The position numbers were made by a program, and so were the translations under genes. A DNA stretch of 32,337 nucleotides, from contig MNVK01000044.1 of assembly GCA_001871685.1 (NCBI GenBank), positions 1 through 32,337 of the forward strand, read 5' to 3'. Within the stretch, counting starts at the first letter, position 1. Each line of letters opens with the position of its first letter. Under the pieces are notes generated by a model, which ran no database searches, had not been told where the DNA came from, and worked only from the letters and a program-made list of their open reading frames with translations. Positions 7,538 through 15,570 of this stretch are shown piece after piece. The stretch is from Nitrospirae bacterium CG1_02_44_142. GTDB lineage: Bacteria; Nitrospirota; Thermodesulfovibrionia; Thermodesulfovibrionales; UBA1546.

Positions 7538-8203
7538 ATGATTGAAGTAAAGGGATTAAAAAAGTCTTTTTTCCTGCCTGCGGGCGAAGTCCAGGTTCTG
7601 CACGGCATAGACCTCTGCATAAGCGCAGGAGAAATGGCTGCAATAATCGGCGCATCGGGCGTAGGGAAAAGCACCCTTCTTCATATCCTTGGCACGCTGG
7701 ATAAACCAACATCAGGAAATGTCCTCTATGAAAACAGGGACGTATTTTCCCTGGACGATTATTCCCTTGCCGCTTTCAGAAATAAAGCAATAGGCTTTGT
7801 ATTTCAATTTCATCACCTTCTGCCTGAATTTACAGCATACGAAAACGTATTAATGCCGGGGCTGATAAGCATGGGGGCAGACTGCAAAGAAATTAAGGAA
7901 AGGGCGGAAATGCTGTTAGACGAGATGGGGTTATATGAAAGAAAGAACCATCGCCCGGGAGAACTCTCGGGCGGAGAGCAGCAGCGCGTTGCTGTTGCGC
8001 GGGCATTGATAAATGAGCCTAAAGTCGTATTCGCAGACGAACCCACAGGGAATCTTGACGCCCGTACAGGCGAAGAACTCTTCCGCATCCTGCTGCAGCT
8101 CAATGAAAAGAAGGGAATCACTTTTGTAATAGTAACGCATAACGAATCGCTCTCAAGACAGTGCCACAGGGTTCTTGAGATGGTTGACGGGAAATTCAGA
8201 TAA
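7538..8203 (+). CDS. lolD: Lipoprotein-releasing system ATP-binding protein
   Basis: The 221-residue ATPase subunit that powers lipoprotein release with the LolC/E permease encoded just upstream. Walker A is GASGVGKSTLL at about 38-48, the Q-loop is FVFQFHHLLPEF, the ABC signature is LSGGEQQRVAVARAL at about 146-160, Walker B is VVFADEPTGNLD and the switch His is in IVTHN. The residues after the Q-loop are typical of the LolD/MacB/FtsE subgroup, and the neighbouring permease supports LolD. The gene follows the permease by 48 nt, nearly all heptamer array. Confidence 0.92.
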   Translation: MIEVKGLKKSFFLPAGEVQVLHGIDLCISAGEMAAIIGASGVGKSTLLHILGTLDKPTSGNVLYENRDVFSLDDYSLAAFRNKAIGFVFQFHHLLPEFTAYENVLMPGLISMGADCKEIKERAEMLLDEMGLYERKNHRPGELSGGEQQRVAVARALINEPKVVFADEPTGNLDARTGEELFRILLQLNEKKGITFVIVTHNESLSRQCHRVLEMVDGKFR

Positions 8204-8222
8204 AATTTTATTGAAAAACTTA

Positions 8223-8251
8223 TTGACAATATGTGTTGCGTCTGGTAGGAT
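8223..8251 (+). promoter_or_regulatory. Sigma70 promoter of the SWIB gene
   Basis: A perfect -35 box TTGACA (8223-8228) and TAGGAT (8246-8251) are separated by 17 nt. It lies about 67 nt before the start codon and gives the SWIB gene its own promoter after lolD. Confidence 0.65.
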
Positions 8252-8261
8252 TTTGATAGTT

Positions 8262-8292
8262 ATTGATAGGTATCAATCCCGATATTATCGGG
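8262..8292 (+). promoter_or_regulatory. Two adjacent palindromes in the SWIB leader
   Basis: ATTGATAGGTATCAAT (8262-8277) is a perfect 7+2+7 palindrome starting about 4 nt after the predicted transcription start, a typical operator position. It is followed by CCCGATATTATCGGG (8278-8292), a second palindrome. A half-site TTGATAGT precedes the first at 8253. The binding protein is unknown. Confidence 0.5.
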
Positions 8293-8317
8293 AAGAGTTA
8301 TAACAAGGAGGTAAGGT

Positions 8318-8662
8318 ATGGTTAAGAAAAAGGCAGCGAAAAAGAAAGCAGCAAAGAAAGTTGTAAAGAAGGTCGCAAAGAAAAAGGTTGTAAAAAAGGC
8401 TAAGACAAAGAGGAAACCCAATGCTGCGTTCATGAAACCCATGAATATCAGCGATGCACTGGCAGCAGTAGTCGGAAGCAAACCGCTTCCAAGAACAGAG
8501 GTTACCAAAAAACTGTGGCAGTACATCAAGAAGAACGGGCTTCAGGACAAAATCAACAGAAGGATGATAAATGCCGACGCAAATCTGAAGGCAGTATTCG
8601 GAGGCAAGGGCAAGGTTTCAATGTTTGAGATGACCAAGCTGGTCAATAAACATATGAGCTAA
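8318..8662 (+). CDS. Lys-rich SWIB-domain DNA-binding protein
   Basis: A 114-residue protein with two parts. Residues 1-33 are a lysine/alanine/valine tail of KKAAKK and KVVKK type resembling histone H1 tails. Residues 38-113 are a SWIB/MDM2 domain: MNISDALAAVVGSKPLPRTE, then LWQYIKKNGLQDKINRRMI, then VFGGKGKVSMFEMTKLVNKH. Similar small SWIB proteins occur in chlamydiae and many other bacteria, where a nucleoid or chromatin role has been proposed; that role is inferred here. AAGGAGG lies 7 nt before the ATG, and a strong promoter with two palindromes suggests a regulated, well-expressed gene. Confidence 0.87.
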   Translation: MVKKKAAKKKAAKKVVKKVAKKKVVKKAKTKRKPNAAFMKPMNISDALAAVVGSKPLPRTEVTKKLWQYIKKNGLQDKINRRMINADANLKAVFGGKGKVSMFEMTKLVNKHMS

Positions 8663-8681
8663 GAAAGATTTATTTTTTAAG

Positions 8682-8797
8682 TGAGGCTCTTGCAAAAGTA
8701 CGGATTTAGCATTCTGAGCTTGTCTAAGGGTTCTGTTATTCTTCTACAAGCTCAGAATGACAGAAGGGTTTTTCCCAATACTTTTGCAAGAGCCTCA
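8682..8797. repeat. 116-bp MITE-like inverted repeat
   Basis: Perfect 19-bp terminal inverted repeats, TGAGGCTCTTGCAAAAGTA (8682-8700) and its complement (8779-8797), enclose a second perfect 14-bp inverted pair, CATTCTGAGCTTGT (8710-8723) with 8746-8759. It contains no ORF. It can fold into one long hairpin and may also terminate the SWIB transcript. The nested design fits a non-autonomous mobile element. Confidence 0.75.
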
Positions 8798-8852
8798 AAT
8801 TTTAATTCCGGTAAAAATCCTCTTCTCCGCAAGTCGGACGGGGCTGCGGCAA

Positions 8853-8882
8853 TTGCCTTCCCTAATCAAGAAATGCTAAAAT
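8853..8882 (+). promoter_or_regulatory. Candidate promoter of guaB
   Basis: TTGCCT (8853-8858) and TAAAAT (8877-8882) with an 18-nt spacer lie about 35 nt before the guaB start. No riboswitch-like fold is visible in the short leader. Confidence 0.45.
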
Positions 8883-8917
8883 GATAAGAAATTTTTAAGA
8901 GGCGAGAGATACCAGAG

Positions 8918-10378
8918 ATGATAGAACAGAAAATACCGGTAGGCTTAACATTTGATGACGTGCTTCTTATACCCGCAAAATCAGATATCCTCCCAATGGA
9001 CGCTGACATATCCACCAGACTTACAAAGAAGATAAAAATAAATATCCCCCTGCTCAGCGCTGCCATGGATACAGTTACGGAATCGGAACTTGCAATATCA
9101 ATAGCTCGCGAAGGCGGAATCGGAATAATCCACAGGGCCATGTCTGCGCAGAGGCAGGCGTCAGAGGTTGATAAGGTAAAAAAGTCAGAAAGCGGCATGA
9201 TAATAGACCCCGTAACAATATCGCCTGATGAGCCAATCTCAGAGGCGATGGCTCTTATGGAGAAATACAAGATATCAGGCGTGCCTGTCACAGTAAAAGG
9301 GAAACTCGTGGGGATACTCACGAACAGGGACTTAAAGTTTGAGACCAGGATGAATAGAAAGGTCTCAGACGTTATGACAAAGAAAAATCTGATAACAGCG
9401 CATGCAGGGACAGACCTTGAGCAAGCAAAGGAGATTCTTCACAAATACAAAATAGAGAAATTGCCGATTGTTGACAGAGATTTCATTCTGAAAGGCCTTA
9501 TAACAATCAAGGATATAGAGAAGAGGAAAAAGTATCCTCACGCATGCAAGGATAAGTTAGGAAGATTAAGGGCCGGAGGAGCAATAGGCGTTGGAGAGGA
9601 CGCCATTTTCAGGGCAGGGCTTCTCTTTAAGGCAGGCGCGGATGTGATTGCGATAGATACAGCGCACGGACATACAAAGACAGTCATAGAGGTCTTAAAA
9701 AAGATTAAGAAAAAATTTGATATAGAAGTCATTGCAGGGAATGTTGCAACTCAGGAAGGAACTCTGGATTTAATAAAGGCGGGCGCCGATGCAGTCAAGG
9801 TTGGAATAGGCCCGGGCTCTATCTGCACAACAAGGATTGTTGCAGGCGCAGGAGTGCCGCAGATTACAGCAATAATCAACTGCTATTCGGTAGCAAAAAA
9901 ATACAGAGTCCCCATCATTGCAGATGGAGGCATAAAATATTCCGGCGATATAACAAAGGCGCTTGCGGCAGGAGCGCACTCTGTTATGATAGGAGGACTT
10001 TTTGCAGGAACAGATGAATCGCCCGGCGAGACAATCCTCTATCAGGGAAGAAGCTATAAGGTTTACAGGGGGATGGGTTCTCTGGGCGCAATGGAGCAGG
10101 GTTCAAAGGACAGATACCAGCAGGCAGGCGTTGAAAGTAAAAAACTCGTCCCTGAAGGAGTTGAAGGCAGGGTTCCCAATAAAGGCCCGCTCTCACATAG
10201 CGTGCATCAGCTAATGGGCGGACTTCGTTCAGGGATGGGCTATTGCGGATGCAAAAATCTAAATGAATTAAGGCAGAAGGCAAAGTTCCTCAGGATTACA
10301 AACGCAGGCCTGAGAGAAAGCCACGTCCACGACGTCATCATCACACGCGAAGCTCCGAACTACACAACAGAGTGGTAA
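8918..10378 (+). CDS. guaB: Inosine-5'-monophosphate dehydrogenase
   Basis: IMPDH (486 aa) oxidises IMP to XMP with NAD+, the first committed step of GMP synthesis. The (beta/alpha)8 domain starts at GLTFDDVLLIPAKSDILP and is interrupted by paired CBS domains at about 95-205 (MIIDPVTISPDEPISEAM and VMTKKNLITAHAGT). The active-site loop GIGPGSICTTRIVAGAG carries the catalytic Cys; the flap region contains YRGMGSLGAM. All key residues are present and length is normal. Its TAA at 10376-10378 abuts the stop of the convergent ychF with no spacer. Confidence 0.97.
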   Translation: MIEQKIPVGLTFDDVLLIPAKSDILPMDADISTRLTKKIKINIPLLSAAMDTVTESELAISIAREGGIGIIHRAMSAQRQASEVDKVKKSESGMIIDPVTISPDEPISEAMALMEKYKISGVPVTVKGKLVGILTNRDLKFETRMNRKVSDVMTKKNLITAHAGTDLEQAKEILHKYKIEKLPIVDRDFILKGLITIKDIEKRKKYPHACKDKLGRLRAGGAIGVGEDAIFRAGLLFKAGADVIAIDTAHGHTKTVIEVLKKIKKKFDIEVIAGNVATQEGTLDLIKAGADAVKVGIGPGSICTTRIVAGAGVPQITAIINCYSVAKKYRVPIIADGGIKYSGDITKALAAGAHSVMIGGLFAGTDESPGETILYQGRSYKVYRGMGSLGAMEQGSKDRYQQAGVESKKLVPEGVEGRVPNKGPLSHSVHQLMGGLRSGMGYCGCKNLNELRQKAKFLRITNAGLRESHVHDVIITREAPNYTTEW

Positions 10379-11464
10379 TCACACGTTAAATCTGAAATTG
10401 ATTATATCCCCGTCTTTTACTGCGTAAGTTTTGCCCTCAAGCCTCAGCAGCCCCTTTTCACGCGCGGCAGACATGCTGCCGTTTGATATGAAAGCATCAA
10501 ATGATACAACCTCTGCCCTTATGAATCCGCGCTCAATGTCAGAATGAATCTTTCCAGCCGCCTTCTGGGCGTCTGTGCCTTTCTTTATTGTCCAGGCCCT
10601 GACCTCATCCTCTCCTGCGGTAAGAAATGAGATAAGTCCGAGGAGGTCGTACGAGACATGGATTAATCTGTTCAATGCAGGCTCCTGAATGCCGAGGTCC
10701 TTAAGAAATGCCTCCGCCTCTTCCGGAGATAACTGCGCAATCTCCATCTCAATCTTGCCGCAGAGGTTTAATACTTTTACCTGCCTGCCTTTGAAGAACT
10801 TCTGAAGTCCGGAAGTTGTTCCGGCAGTCTCTTCGGAATTCAAATCTTTTTCCGAAACATTTAAAACAATAACCACAGGCTTTATTGACATGAACTGGAG
10901 GTTTCTCATAGTCTTTTGCTCTTCCTCTGAGAATTCAATATCTCTGAGAGGCGTCTCCTTTTCAAGAACCTCTTTGCACTTTAAAAGAATCTTCTTTTCT
11001 GTCTCATCAGGCTTCTTGCCTCTCTTTTTCCCCTGCTCCATCCTTTCAAGCCGTTTTTCAACAAGTTCCAAATCTCCGAAAATCATCTCAAGCTCTACGG
11101 TCTCCGCATCGCGGGCGGGGTTTATATTTTCCAGCGGATGGACTATGGATTCATCCTCAAAACCTCTGACAACATGGACTACAGCGTCAACGTCTTTTAT
11201 CAGGTCAAAGACCTTTCTGTTCTGCTCAATATCGCCTTTTGTAATGCCGATATAATCAACATATTCTACTGTTGCATATGTAGTTTTCTTCGGCTTATAA
11301 ATCTCTGCCAGTTTTTCAATCCTTGAATCAGGGACTTTCACGACGCCGAGATGAGGCTCTGCCGTGAGAGTCGGATATACCGTTGTCTCAAGGTTTAGGC
11401 AGGTCAGGGCATTAAAGATTGTTGTCTTTCCTGAATTTGCAAGTCCTATAACAGCTATCTTCAT
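10379..11464 (-). CDS. ychF: YchF/OLA1-family P-loop ATPase
   Basis: A 361-residue TRAFAC-class P-loop protein. G1 is GLANSGKTTIFNALT at 7-21. The G4 position reads NVSE instead of NKxD, the family change associated with ATP over GTP binding. A coiled-coil region spans about 130-180, and a C-terminal TGS domain ends with DGDIINFRFNV. YchF proteins bind ribosomes and are linked to stress responses. It follows ruvB by 4 nt, so it belongs to the ruvA-ruvB-ychF unit. Confidence 0.93.
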   Translation of the reverse strand: MKIAVIGLANSGKTTIFNALTCLNLETTVYPTLTAEPHLGVVKVPDSRIEKLAEIYKPKKTTYATVEYVDYIGITKGDIEQNRKVFDLIKDVDAVVHVVRGFEDESIVHPLENINPARDAETVELEMIFGDLELVEKRLERMEQGKKRGKKPDETEKKILLKCKEVLEKETPLRDIEFSEEEQKTMRNLQFMSIKPVVIVLNVSEKDLNSEETAGTTSGLQKFFKGRQVKVLNLCGKIEMEIAQLSPEEAEAFLKDLGIQEPALNRLIHVSYDLLGLISFLTAGEDEVRAWTIKKGTDAQKAAGKIHSDIERGFIRAEVVSFDAFISNGSMSAAREKGLLRLEGKTYAVKDGDIINFRFNV

Positions 11465-11468
11465 TATT

Positions 11469-12494
11469 TTAGAACAGCCCCTTAGGTATGCTTATACCAA
11501 GATGCTGATATGCATGTTTTGTGGCAAATCTGCCTCTCGGAGTTCTTTCAAGGAAACCCTCCTGCAGGAGATAAGGCTCATAGACGTCTTCTATTGTTTC
11601 TTTATCCTCTCTCAATGCCGCCGAAAGAGTATCCACACCAACAGGACCTCCTCCGAATTTCTCTATTATTATTGACAGAAGTTTCCTGTCTACATCGTCA
11701 AGCCCCTTTTCATCAACGTCAAGGGCCAGAAGAGAGTCCTTTGTTATCTTCAGGTCAATCGCCCCGTCTCCTTTCACCTGCGCAAAATCCCTTATCCTTC
11801 TGAGAAGCCTGTTTACAATCCTCGGCGTCCCCCGCGAGCGCAGTGCAATCTCAAGAGCTGCGTCATCCTTAATTTCTATACCCATAATCCCCGCAGACCT
11901 CAGCGCTATTTTTTTAAGCTCAGAGCGCCCATAAAATCCAAGCCTGTTTATTACGCCGAATCTGTCTCTTAAAGGCGAGGTAAGAAGTCCCGTCCTGGTT
12001 GTTGCGCCTATCAAGGTAAACTTTGGCAGGCTCAGTTTCAGGGTCCTGGCATTAGGCCCTTGCCCTATGATTATGTCAAGCTGATAATCCTCCATTGCGG
12101 GATAAAGAACCTCCTCCACTATCCTCGGGAGGCGGTGTATCTCGTCTATGAAGAGGATGTCAAAGTCTGACAGGTTTGTAAGTATTGCGGCGAGGTCTCC
12201 CGGCCTCTCAAGCACAGGCCCTGATGTGGACCTTATATTTACCTTAAGCTCGTTTGCGATTATTGTCGCAAGCGTTGTCTTGCCAAGCCCCGGAGGCCCG
12301 CAGAAAAGGACATGGTCTAAAGGCTCATTCCTCTGCCTGGCAGCAGTGATAAATACTCCGAGATTTTCTCTTATCTTTTCCTGCCCAATAAAATCGCTGA
12401 ATATCTTTGGCCGCAGATTAAGTTCATAGGTCAAGTCTTCTTCTTTAACAACAGGATTTACTGTCCTTTCAGGATTGTCGTCTTTACGAATCAT
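11469..12494 (-). CDS. ruvB: Holliday junction helicase RuvB
   Basis: RuvB (341 aa) is the AAA+ motor that drives branch migration of Holliday junctions with RuvA. Walker A is CGPPGLGKTTLA at about 65-76, Walker B is LFIDEIHRLPR, sensor 1 lies in LIGATTRTGLLTSPLRDRFG, and the C-terminal winged helix ends with LERTPRGRFATKHAYQHL. All typical residues are present. It is separated from ruvA by a palindromic repeat element at 12517-12600; ychF follows. Confidence 0.97.
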   Translation of the reverse strand: MIRKDDNPERTVNPVVKEEDLTYELNLRPKIFSDFIGQEKIRENLGVFITAARQRNEPLDHVLFCGPPGLGKTTLATIIANELKVNIRSTSGPVLERPGDLAAILTNLSDFDILFIDEIHRLPRIVEEVLYPAMEDYQLDIIIGQGPNARTLKLSLPKFTLIGATTRTGLLTSPLRDRFGVINRLGFYGRSELKKIALRSAGIMGIEIKDDAALEIALRSRGTPRIVNRLLRRIRDFAQVKGDGAIDLKITKDSLLALDVDEKGLDDVDRKLLSIIIEKFGGGPVGVDTLSAALREDKETIEDVYEPYLLQEGFLERTPRGRFATKHAYQHLGISIPKGLF

Positions 12495-12516
12495 CGTTAC
12501 CTTTAATTTGCCTTTT

Positions 12517-12600
12517 TGTCATTGCGAGCGAAGCGTGGCAATCTTGTTGTTTGAGATTGCTTCGTCATCCCGAAAGCTTTCGGGATTCCTCGCAATGACA
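12517..12600. repeat. 84-bp nested palindromic element between ruvA and ruvB
   Basis: TGTCATTGCGAG (12517-12528) and CTCGCAATGACA (12589-12600) are perfect 12-bp terminal inverted repeats. Inside lie GCAATCT/AGATTGC (12538-12544 with 12554-12560) and the perfect 16-nt palindrome CCCGAAAGCTTTCGGG (12569-12584). It has the appearance of a dispersed bacterial palindromic repeat. Its ends resemble the inner motif of the 8682 element and the 25566 hairpin, which also finish in AATGACA. Confidence 0.75.
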
Positions 12601-12602
12601 AT

Positions 12603-13190
12603 TTAATATTCTTCTTCACTATTGTTTCCTGTCAGATATTTTAAAGATTCTTTTAGCAAAGTTTCTATATCCTTATATCCTTTTTTATAAGCCGCCTCCA
12701 GCGACTCCATCGCCTCTGATTTTTTATAGCCGAGATTAACGAGCGCTGAAAGCGTATCTTCAAAAAGCCTGTCTCTAAATTGCTCTGCCCGGGGGAGCTT
12801 TTCCCTTAGTTCAAGTATTAACCTCTGCGCTGTTTTCTTGCCAAGCCCGGGTATCCGGCATAAGAGCGCAACATCCTCTTTTTCAATTGCATTTATGAAA
12901 TCATCATGCGCTATGCCTGAGAGAATGTTTAAGGCCATCTTCGGGCCTATGCCTGTTACGCCGAGAAGGGTTGTGAATATCCTTTTTTCATCCTCAGTGG
13001 TAAAGCCGTATAGATGGAGAGCGTCTTCACGGACATGAGTATAGATATGCAGGAAAACACTGCTGCCTTCTTCCGGAAAATTTGCGAGTACGCTTAAAGG
13101 GACATTTACCTGATAACCCACGCCGCCGACTTCCACGATAACATTATCCGGTCTCCTTGAAATGAGTTTTCCTCTTAATGAACCAATCAT
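12603..13190 (-). CDS. ruvA: Holliday junction DNA-binding protein RuvA
   Basis: RuvA (195 aa) forms the tetramer that clamps the four-way junction and loads RuvB. Seen are the N-terminal OB domain (MIGSLRGKLISRRPDNVIVEVGGVGYQV), the two helix-hairpin-helix motifs TTLLGVTGIGPKMALNILS and LLCRIPGLGKKTAQRLILEL, and the C-terminal RuvB-binding domain (TLSALVNLGYKKSEAMESL). No ruvC lies directly upstream here, unlike the common ruvC-ruvA-ruvB order. Confidence 0.95.
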   Translation of the reverse strand: MIGSLRGKLISRRPDNVIVEVGGVGYQVNVPLSVLANFPEEGSSVFLHIYTHVREDALHLYGFTTEDEKRIFTTLLGVTGIGPKMALNILSGIAHDDFINAIEKEDVALLCRIPGLGKKTAQRLILELREKLPRAEQFRDRLFEDTLSALVNLGYKKSEAMESLEAAYKKGYKDIETLLKESLKYLTGNNSEEEY

Positions 13191-13370
13191 AGCTTTGATT
13201 TTAACAGATAGCGCATTGTTTTATCCTTCCAACCCCGCCTGAAGCTCTGATTGAAAATCCTATTAGTTCTTTCCTCTCAAAGCCTTTAAAATAAAAAATT
13301 GGCGGTGCCTTTTGGTTAAAATCCGAACTTTTTTTGACGAAAATCCGGACTTTGAATTTTGATAATTTTT

Positions 13371-13442
13371 GCCCGCCCTCGCTTTCGCCGCTTCTTTTTT
13401 CGCCACCGCAATTTTTCGTGCCAGCAAAGCTGGCGCGCCGCC
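13371..13442 (+). repeat. Left inverted structured repeat of the RM cassette
   Basis: A GC-rich 72-nt block at the boundary between host-like and AT-rich DNA. It contains GCCCGCCCTCGCTTT, then TTCGCCACCGCAATTTTTCGT, a perfect hairpin GCCAGC-AAA-GCTGGC, and GCGCCGCC. Its inverted counterpart is at 15943-16004. The last base falls in the stop codon of the broken methyltransferase. Confidence 0.75.
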
Positions 13443-13839
13443 TATTTCTTTTCGGGTTTTCTCATTATAAACAAATACTTAAAACCTCTCAAGTAAAAAT
13501 TATATTGCCTTGCTCTATTGTGCCAAACTCCCGTGTTTGATGTTTGATTATGTCTCGTTAGACAAATAATGTCCATTGGCTCAAAATATTTTTCCAATCT
13601 CTGCCACATTAAAAATCCAACTGCTGTAAATTTCTTTTTAATCCATTGGTCGGCAATAACCCAACCCATTACTTTGCCGGGCTTCAAAATTCTTGCAATT
13701 TCAGAAGCGGTTTTTTCTAATTCGTCGTAAAATTCTGCTTTCTCGCAAGAAATTTTGCCTATACATTTTTCATCATCTGAATACTTGATATTATCCGAGT
13801 ATGGCGAATCAATAAAAACAAAATCAACAGAAATCTAAT
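13442..13839 (-). pseudogene. 5'-truncated DNA methyltransferase fragment
   Basis: The frame encodes a recognisable C-terminal half of a DNA methyltransferase: VDFVFIDSPYSDN holds the catalytic DSPY motif (a DPPY/SPPY variant), followed by ARILKPGKVMGWVIADQW, DIICLTRHNQTSN and FYLRGFKYLFIMRKP. The frame is closed by a TAG just upstream of the DSPY segment at about 13840, and no AdoMet-binding part is present upstream. The sequence there instead belongs to the 3' end of the unknown gene at 13824. A deletion joining the two is the simplest reading. An internal ATG at 13687 could make only an 81-residue product without the catalytic motif. Confidence 0.75.
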
Positions 13840-14126
13840 CGCTGGACATCTTCGTTGGTCAATCCATATTTCTTTAACATTTGTTCATTCCTCAAAAACG
13901 CTCCCCGTTCCTGATGATCATTTTCTGGGTGAAAATCAATAATTGAATCTGCATAACTGGATAATAATGCTTTCCAATCCTCTTTACTAATTTTTTCAAC
14001 CTTAATGCGCAACTCCCATTCTTTAATAAATTCCAATAATCTTTCTGTTGCCTCCACGTTGTCTAAAGAAAAAATGGCGTCGCTTGGATTTAATCCTACA
14101 GATTTTAATATTTTTGTTGCGTTCAT
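13824..14126 (-). CDS. Hypothetical protein of the RM cassette
   Basis: A 100-residue acidic, mostly helical protein that I do not recognise. It has no membrane segment or signal peptide. It starts 6 nt after the HNH gene, so it is probably co-transcribed. Its last codons overlap the truncated methyltransferase frame, and the C terminus (VQRLDFC) may be an artefact of the deletion junction; the original protein could have been longer. A role in the restriction-modification system is suggested only by position. Confidence 0.55.
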   Translation of the reverse strand: MNATKILKSVGLNPSDAIFSLDNVEATERLLEFIKEWELRIKVEKISKEDWKALLSSYADSIIDFHPENDHQERGAFLRNEQMLKKYGLTNEDVQRLDFC

Positions 14127-14132
14127 AGTTTT

Positions 14133-14720
14133 TTATTTCTCCCAAATTATATGACAGTTAATATTGTGTTTTTCATAGTCTTTCAACACATCAGCGCAAA
14201 AATCTATCAATTCCTTATTTTTTTCACTTTTGGCCAATTCATATAATCGAATAAACATCTTCTTTCCTGTTTCAGTTTGCTTGAGATGTTTTTTTACAAA
14301 ATTGTGTTGTGCACATAAGGTTTGTCCGTTTTCAACTACTGCTTTTCCACCTTCATATCTTGATTTAATGTGATCAACTTGTAATTCAATCCCGTCCTCT
14401 CTGCCTCGTCCGCACTGGACACATTTATAGCCGTCTCGTTTTAAAATAAATTCTTTTTGTTCAGGCGTAAAATCCTCCAGTTCTCGTTGATTAACCGCTT
14501 CCGGGTCATAGCGATAAATTCCTTTTTTAACTTTTATCAAAAACCCCACTTCGTGCAAGTTTCTAATTGACCGCCAAGTGTCTCGCGGCTTTTTATTGTA
14601 AAGTCTTTTATATTTTGCCTCAACCCAATCTACAACTGGGCCGTGTGTCATATCCTGTTTTGGATGTGCCTTAAAATATTCAATAAGTAAATCTCGTATT
14701 GATTTGTTTTTCTTTTTCAT
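14133..14720 (-). CDS. HNH endonuclease, probable restriction enzyme
   Basis: A 195-residue protein with an N-terminal winged-helix-like region (about 6-80, RDLLIEYFKAHPKQDMTHGP and DTWRSIRNLHEVGFLIKV) and a C-terminal HNH domain. The HNH signature is complete: CVQCGRG, then LQVDHIKSRYEGG with the catalytic His, then NGQTLCAQHN with the Asn, second Cys and final His. Its place directly after a beta-class methyltransferase and a C-type regulator makes a type II restriction endonuclease the best call. I choose ATG 14720, after the methyltransferase stop; an ATG at 14795 would add 25 residues inside the upstream gene. Confidence 0.78.
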   Translation of the reverse strand: MKKKNKSIRDLLIEYFKAHPKQDMTHGPVVDWVEAKYKRLYNKKPRDTWRSIRNLHEVGFLIKVKKGIYRYDPEAVNQRELEDFTPEQKEFILKRDGYKCVQCGRGREDGIELQVDHIKSRYEGGKAVVENGQTLCAQHNFVKKHLKQTETGKKMFIRLYELAKSEKNKELIDFCADVLKDYEKHNINCHIIWEK

Positions 14721-14728
14721 AGTTGTTA

Positions 14729-15565
14729 TTAAGTTAATAAATTTGTTTGATCTATTTTTGCCTCTGTCCGTAATCGTTTGATTGCTATATCGCAATAATC
14801 TTTATCAATATCAACACCGATTCCTTTTCTATTGTGTAAATATGAAGCGATAAGCGTTGAACCGCTTCCCAAAAATGGATCTAAAACCGTATCGCCGATA
14901 TAACTAAATAATTTTATACAGCGTTTTGGTAATTCAATCGGGAATGGCGCAGGGTGTCCGCCCGCCCCTTTTTTACTTTGGCCGTTGAAAGTCCAAATTC
15001 CATTTGTCCAGTCCATAAATTCTTGTTTTGTAATATCGTTTTTTCTGCTTCCACTAGTTTTTTTCCAGCTATCTTTATACAAAACCAAAATCAATTCAAC
15101 CGGAGCAATAACATAAGGGGCAGAAGCGGACATAAACGAACCCCAGGCGGTGCGGCGAGAAATATTTCCCTCGTTCCAAATAATTGTTGAGTGATATTTC
15201 CAGCCAATATCTTTTGCGATTTTTGTAATATCCGCTCCAACTGATTTTTGGCCGCCTTTGTTTTTATCAAGTGGGATATTTAGTAAAAATCGCCCCTCCT
15301 TTTTTGCTAAGTCAAAACATTTTTTGATCCATTTTTGAGTAAATTCTAAATAATCCTCGTAAGTTAAATTGTCGGCATGTGAATTGTAATGAATATCAAC
15401 ATTGTAAGGCGGAGAAGTAACAATCAAATCAACGGAGCTTTCCGGGATAGCAGTAATTTTCAAAAAATCTTCATTGAAAATTGAAATTTTGTCATTTTCA
15501 AAATATGGCTTTTTTACTTCGCCAACTGGTTTTATATTCTGTTTTGCGGACATTGTGTTTTGCAT
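14729..15565 (-). CDS. Site-specific DNA methyltransferase, beta class (N6/N4)
   Basis: A 278-residue methyltransferase of the N6_N4_Mtase family. The catalytic motif IV TSPPYNV (about 50-56) comes before the AdoMet-binding motif I DPFLGSGST (about 228-236), the order that defines the beta class. FPIELPKRCIKLFS and GIGVDIDKDYCDIAIKRL support the fold. It should protect host DNA from the HNH nuclease encoded just downstream; the target site cannot be read from sequence. It starts 5 nt after the regulator gene. Base composition is visibly more AT-rich than the flanking ruv and rnf genes, suggesting acquisition. Confidence 0.88.
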   Translation of the reverse strand: MQNTMSAKQNIKPVGEVKKPYFENDKISIFNEDFLKITAIPESSVDLIVTSPPYNVDIHYNSHADNLTYEDYLEFTQKWIKKCFDLAKKEGRFLLNIPLDKNKGGQKSVGADITKIAKDIGWKYHSTIIWNEGNISRRTAWGSFMSASAPYVIAPVELILVLYKDSWKKTSGSRKNDITKQEFMDWTNGIWTFNGQSKKGAGGHPAPFPIELPKRCIKLFSYIGDTVLDPFLGSGSTLIASYLHNRKGIGVDIDKDYCDIAIKRLRTEAKIDQTNLLT

Positions 15566-15570
15566 AAAGA

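Noticed and set aside
8260..8529. An 89-residue Phe/Ala-rich minus-strand ORF
   Set aside because: It is the antisense of the Lys/Ala repeats of the SWIB protein tail.
8883..8917. A purine riboswitch in the guaB leader
   Set aside because: The leader after the predicted start is too short for a known purine aptamer and lacks its conserved loops.
13824..13839. A simple frameshift joining the 100-residue ORF and the methyltransferase fragment
   Set aside because: Reading through in the other frames meets stops at once, and the 100-residue protein shows no methyltransferase motif, so a deletion or fusion junction fits better than a one-base error.
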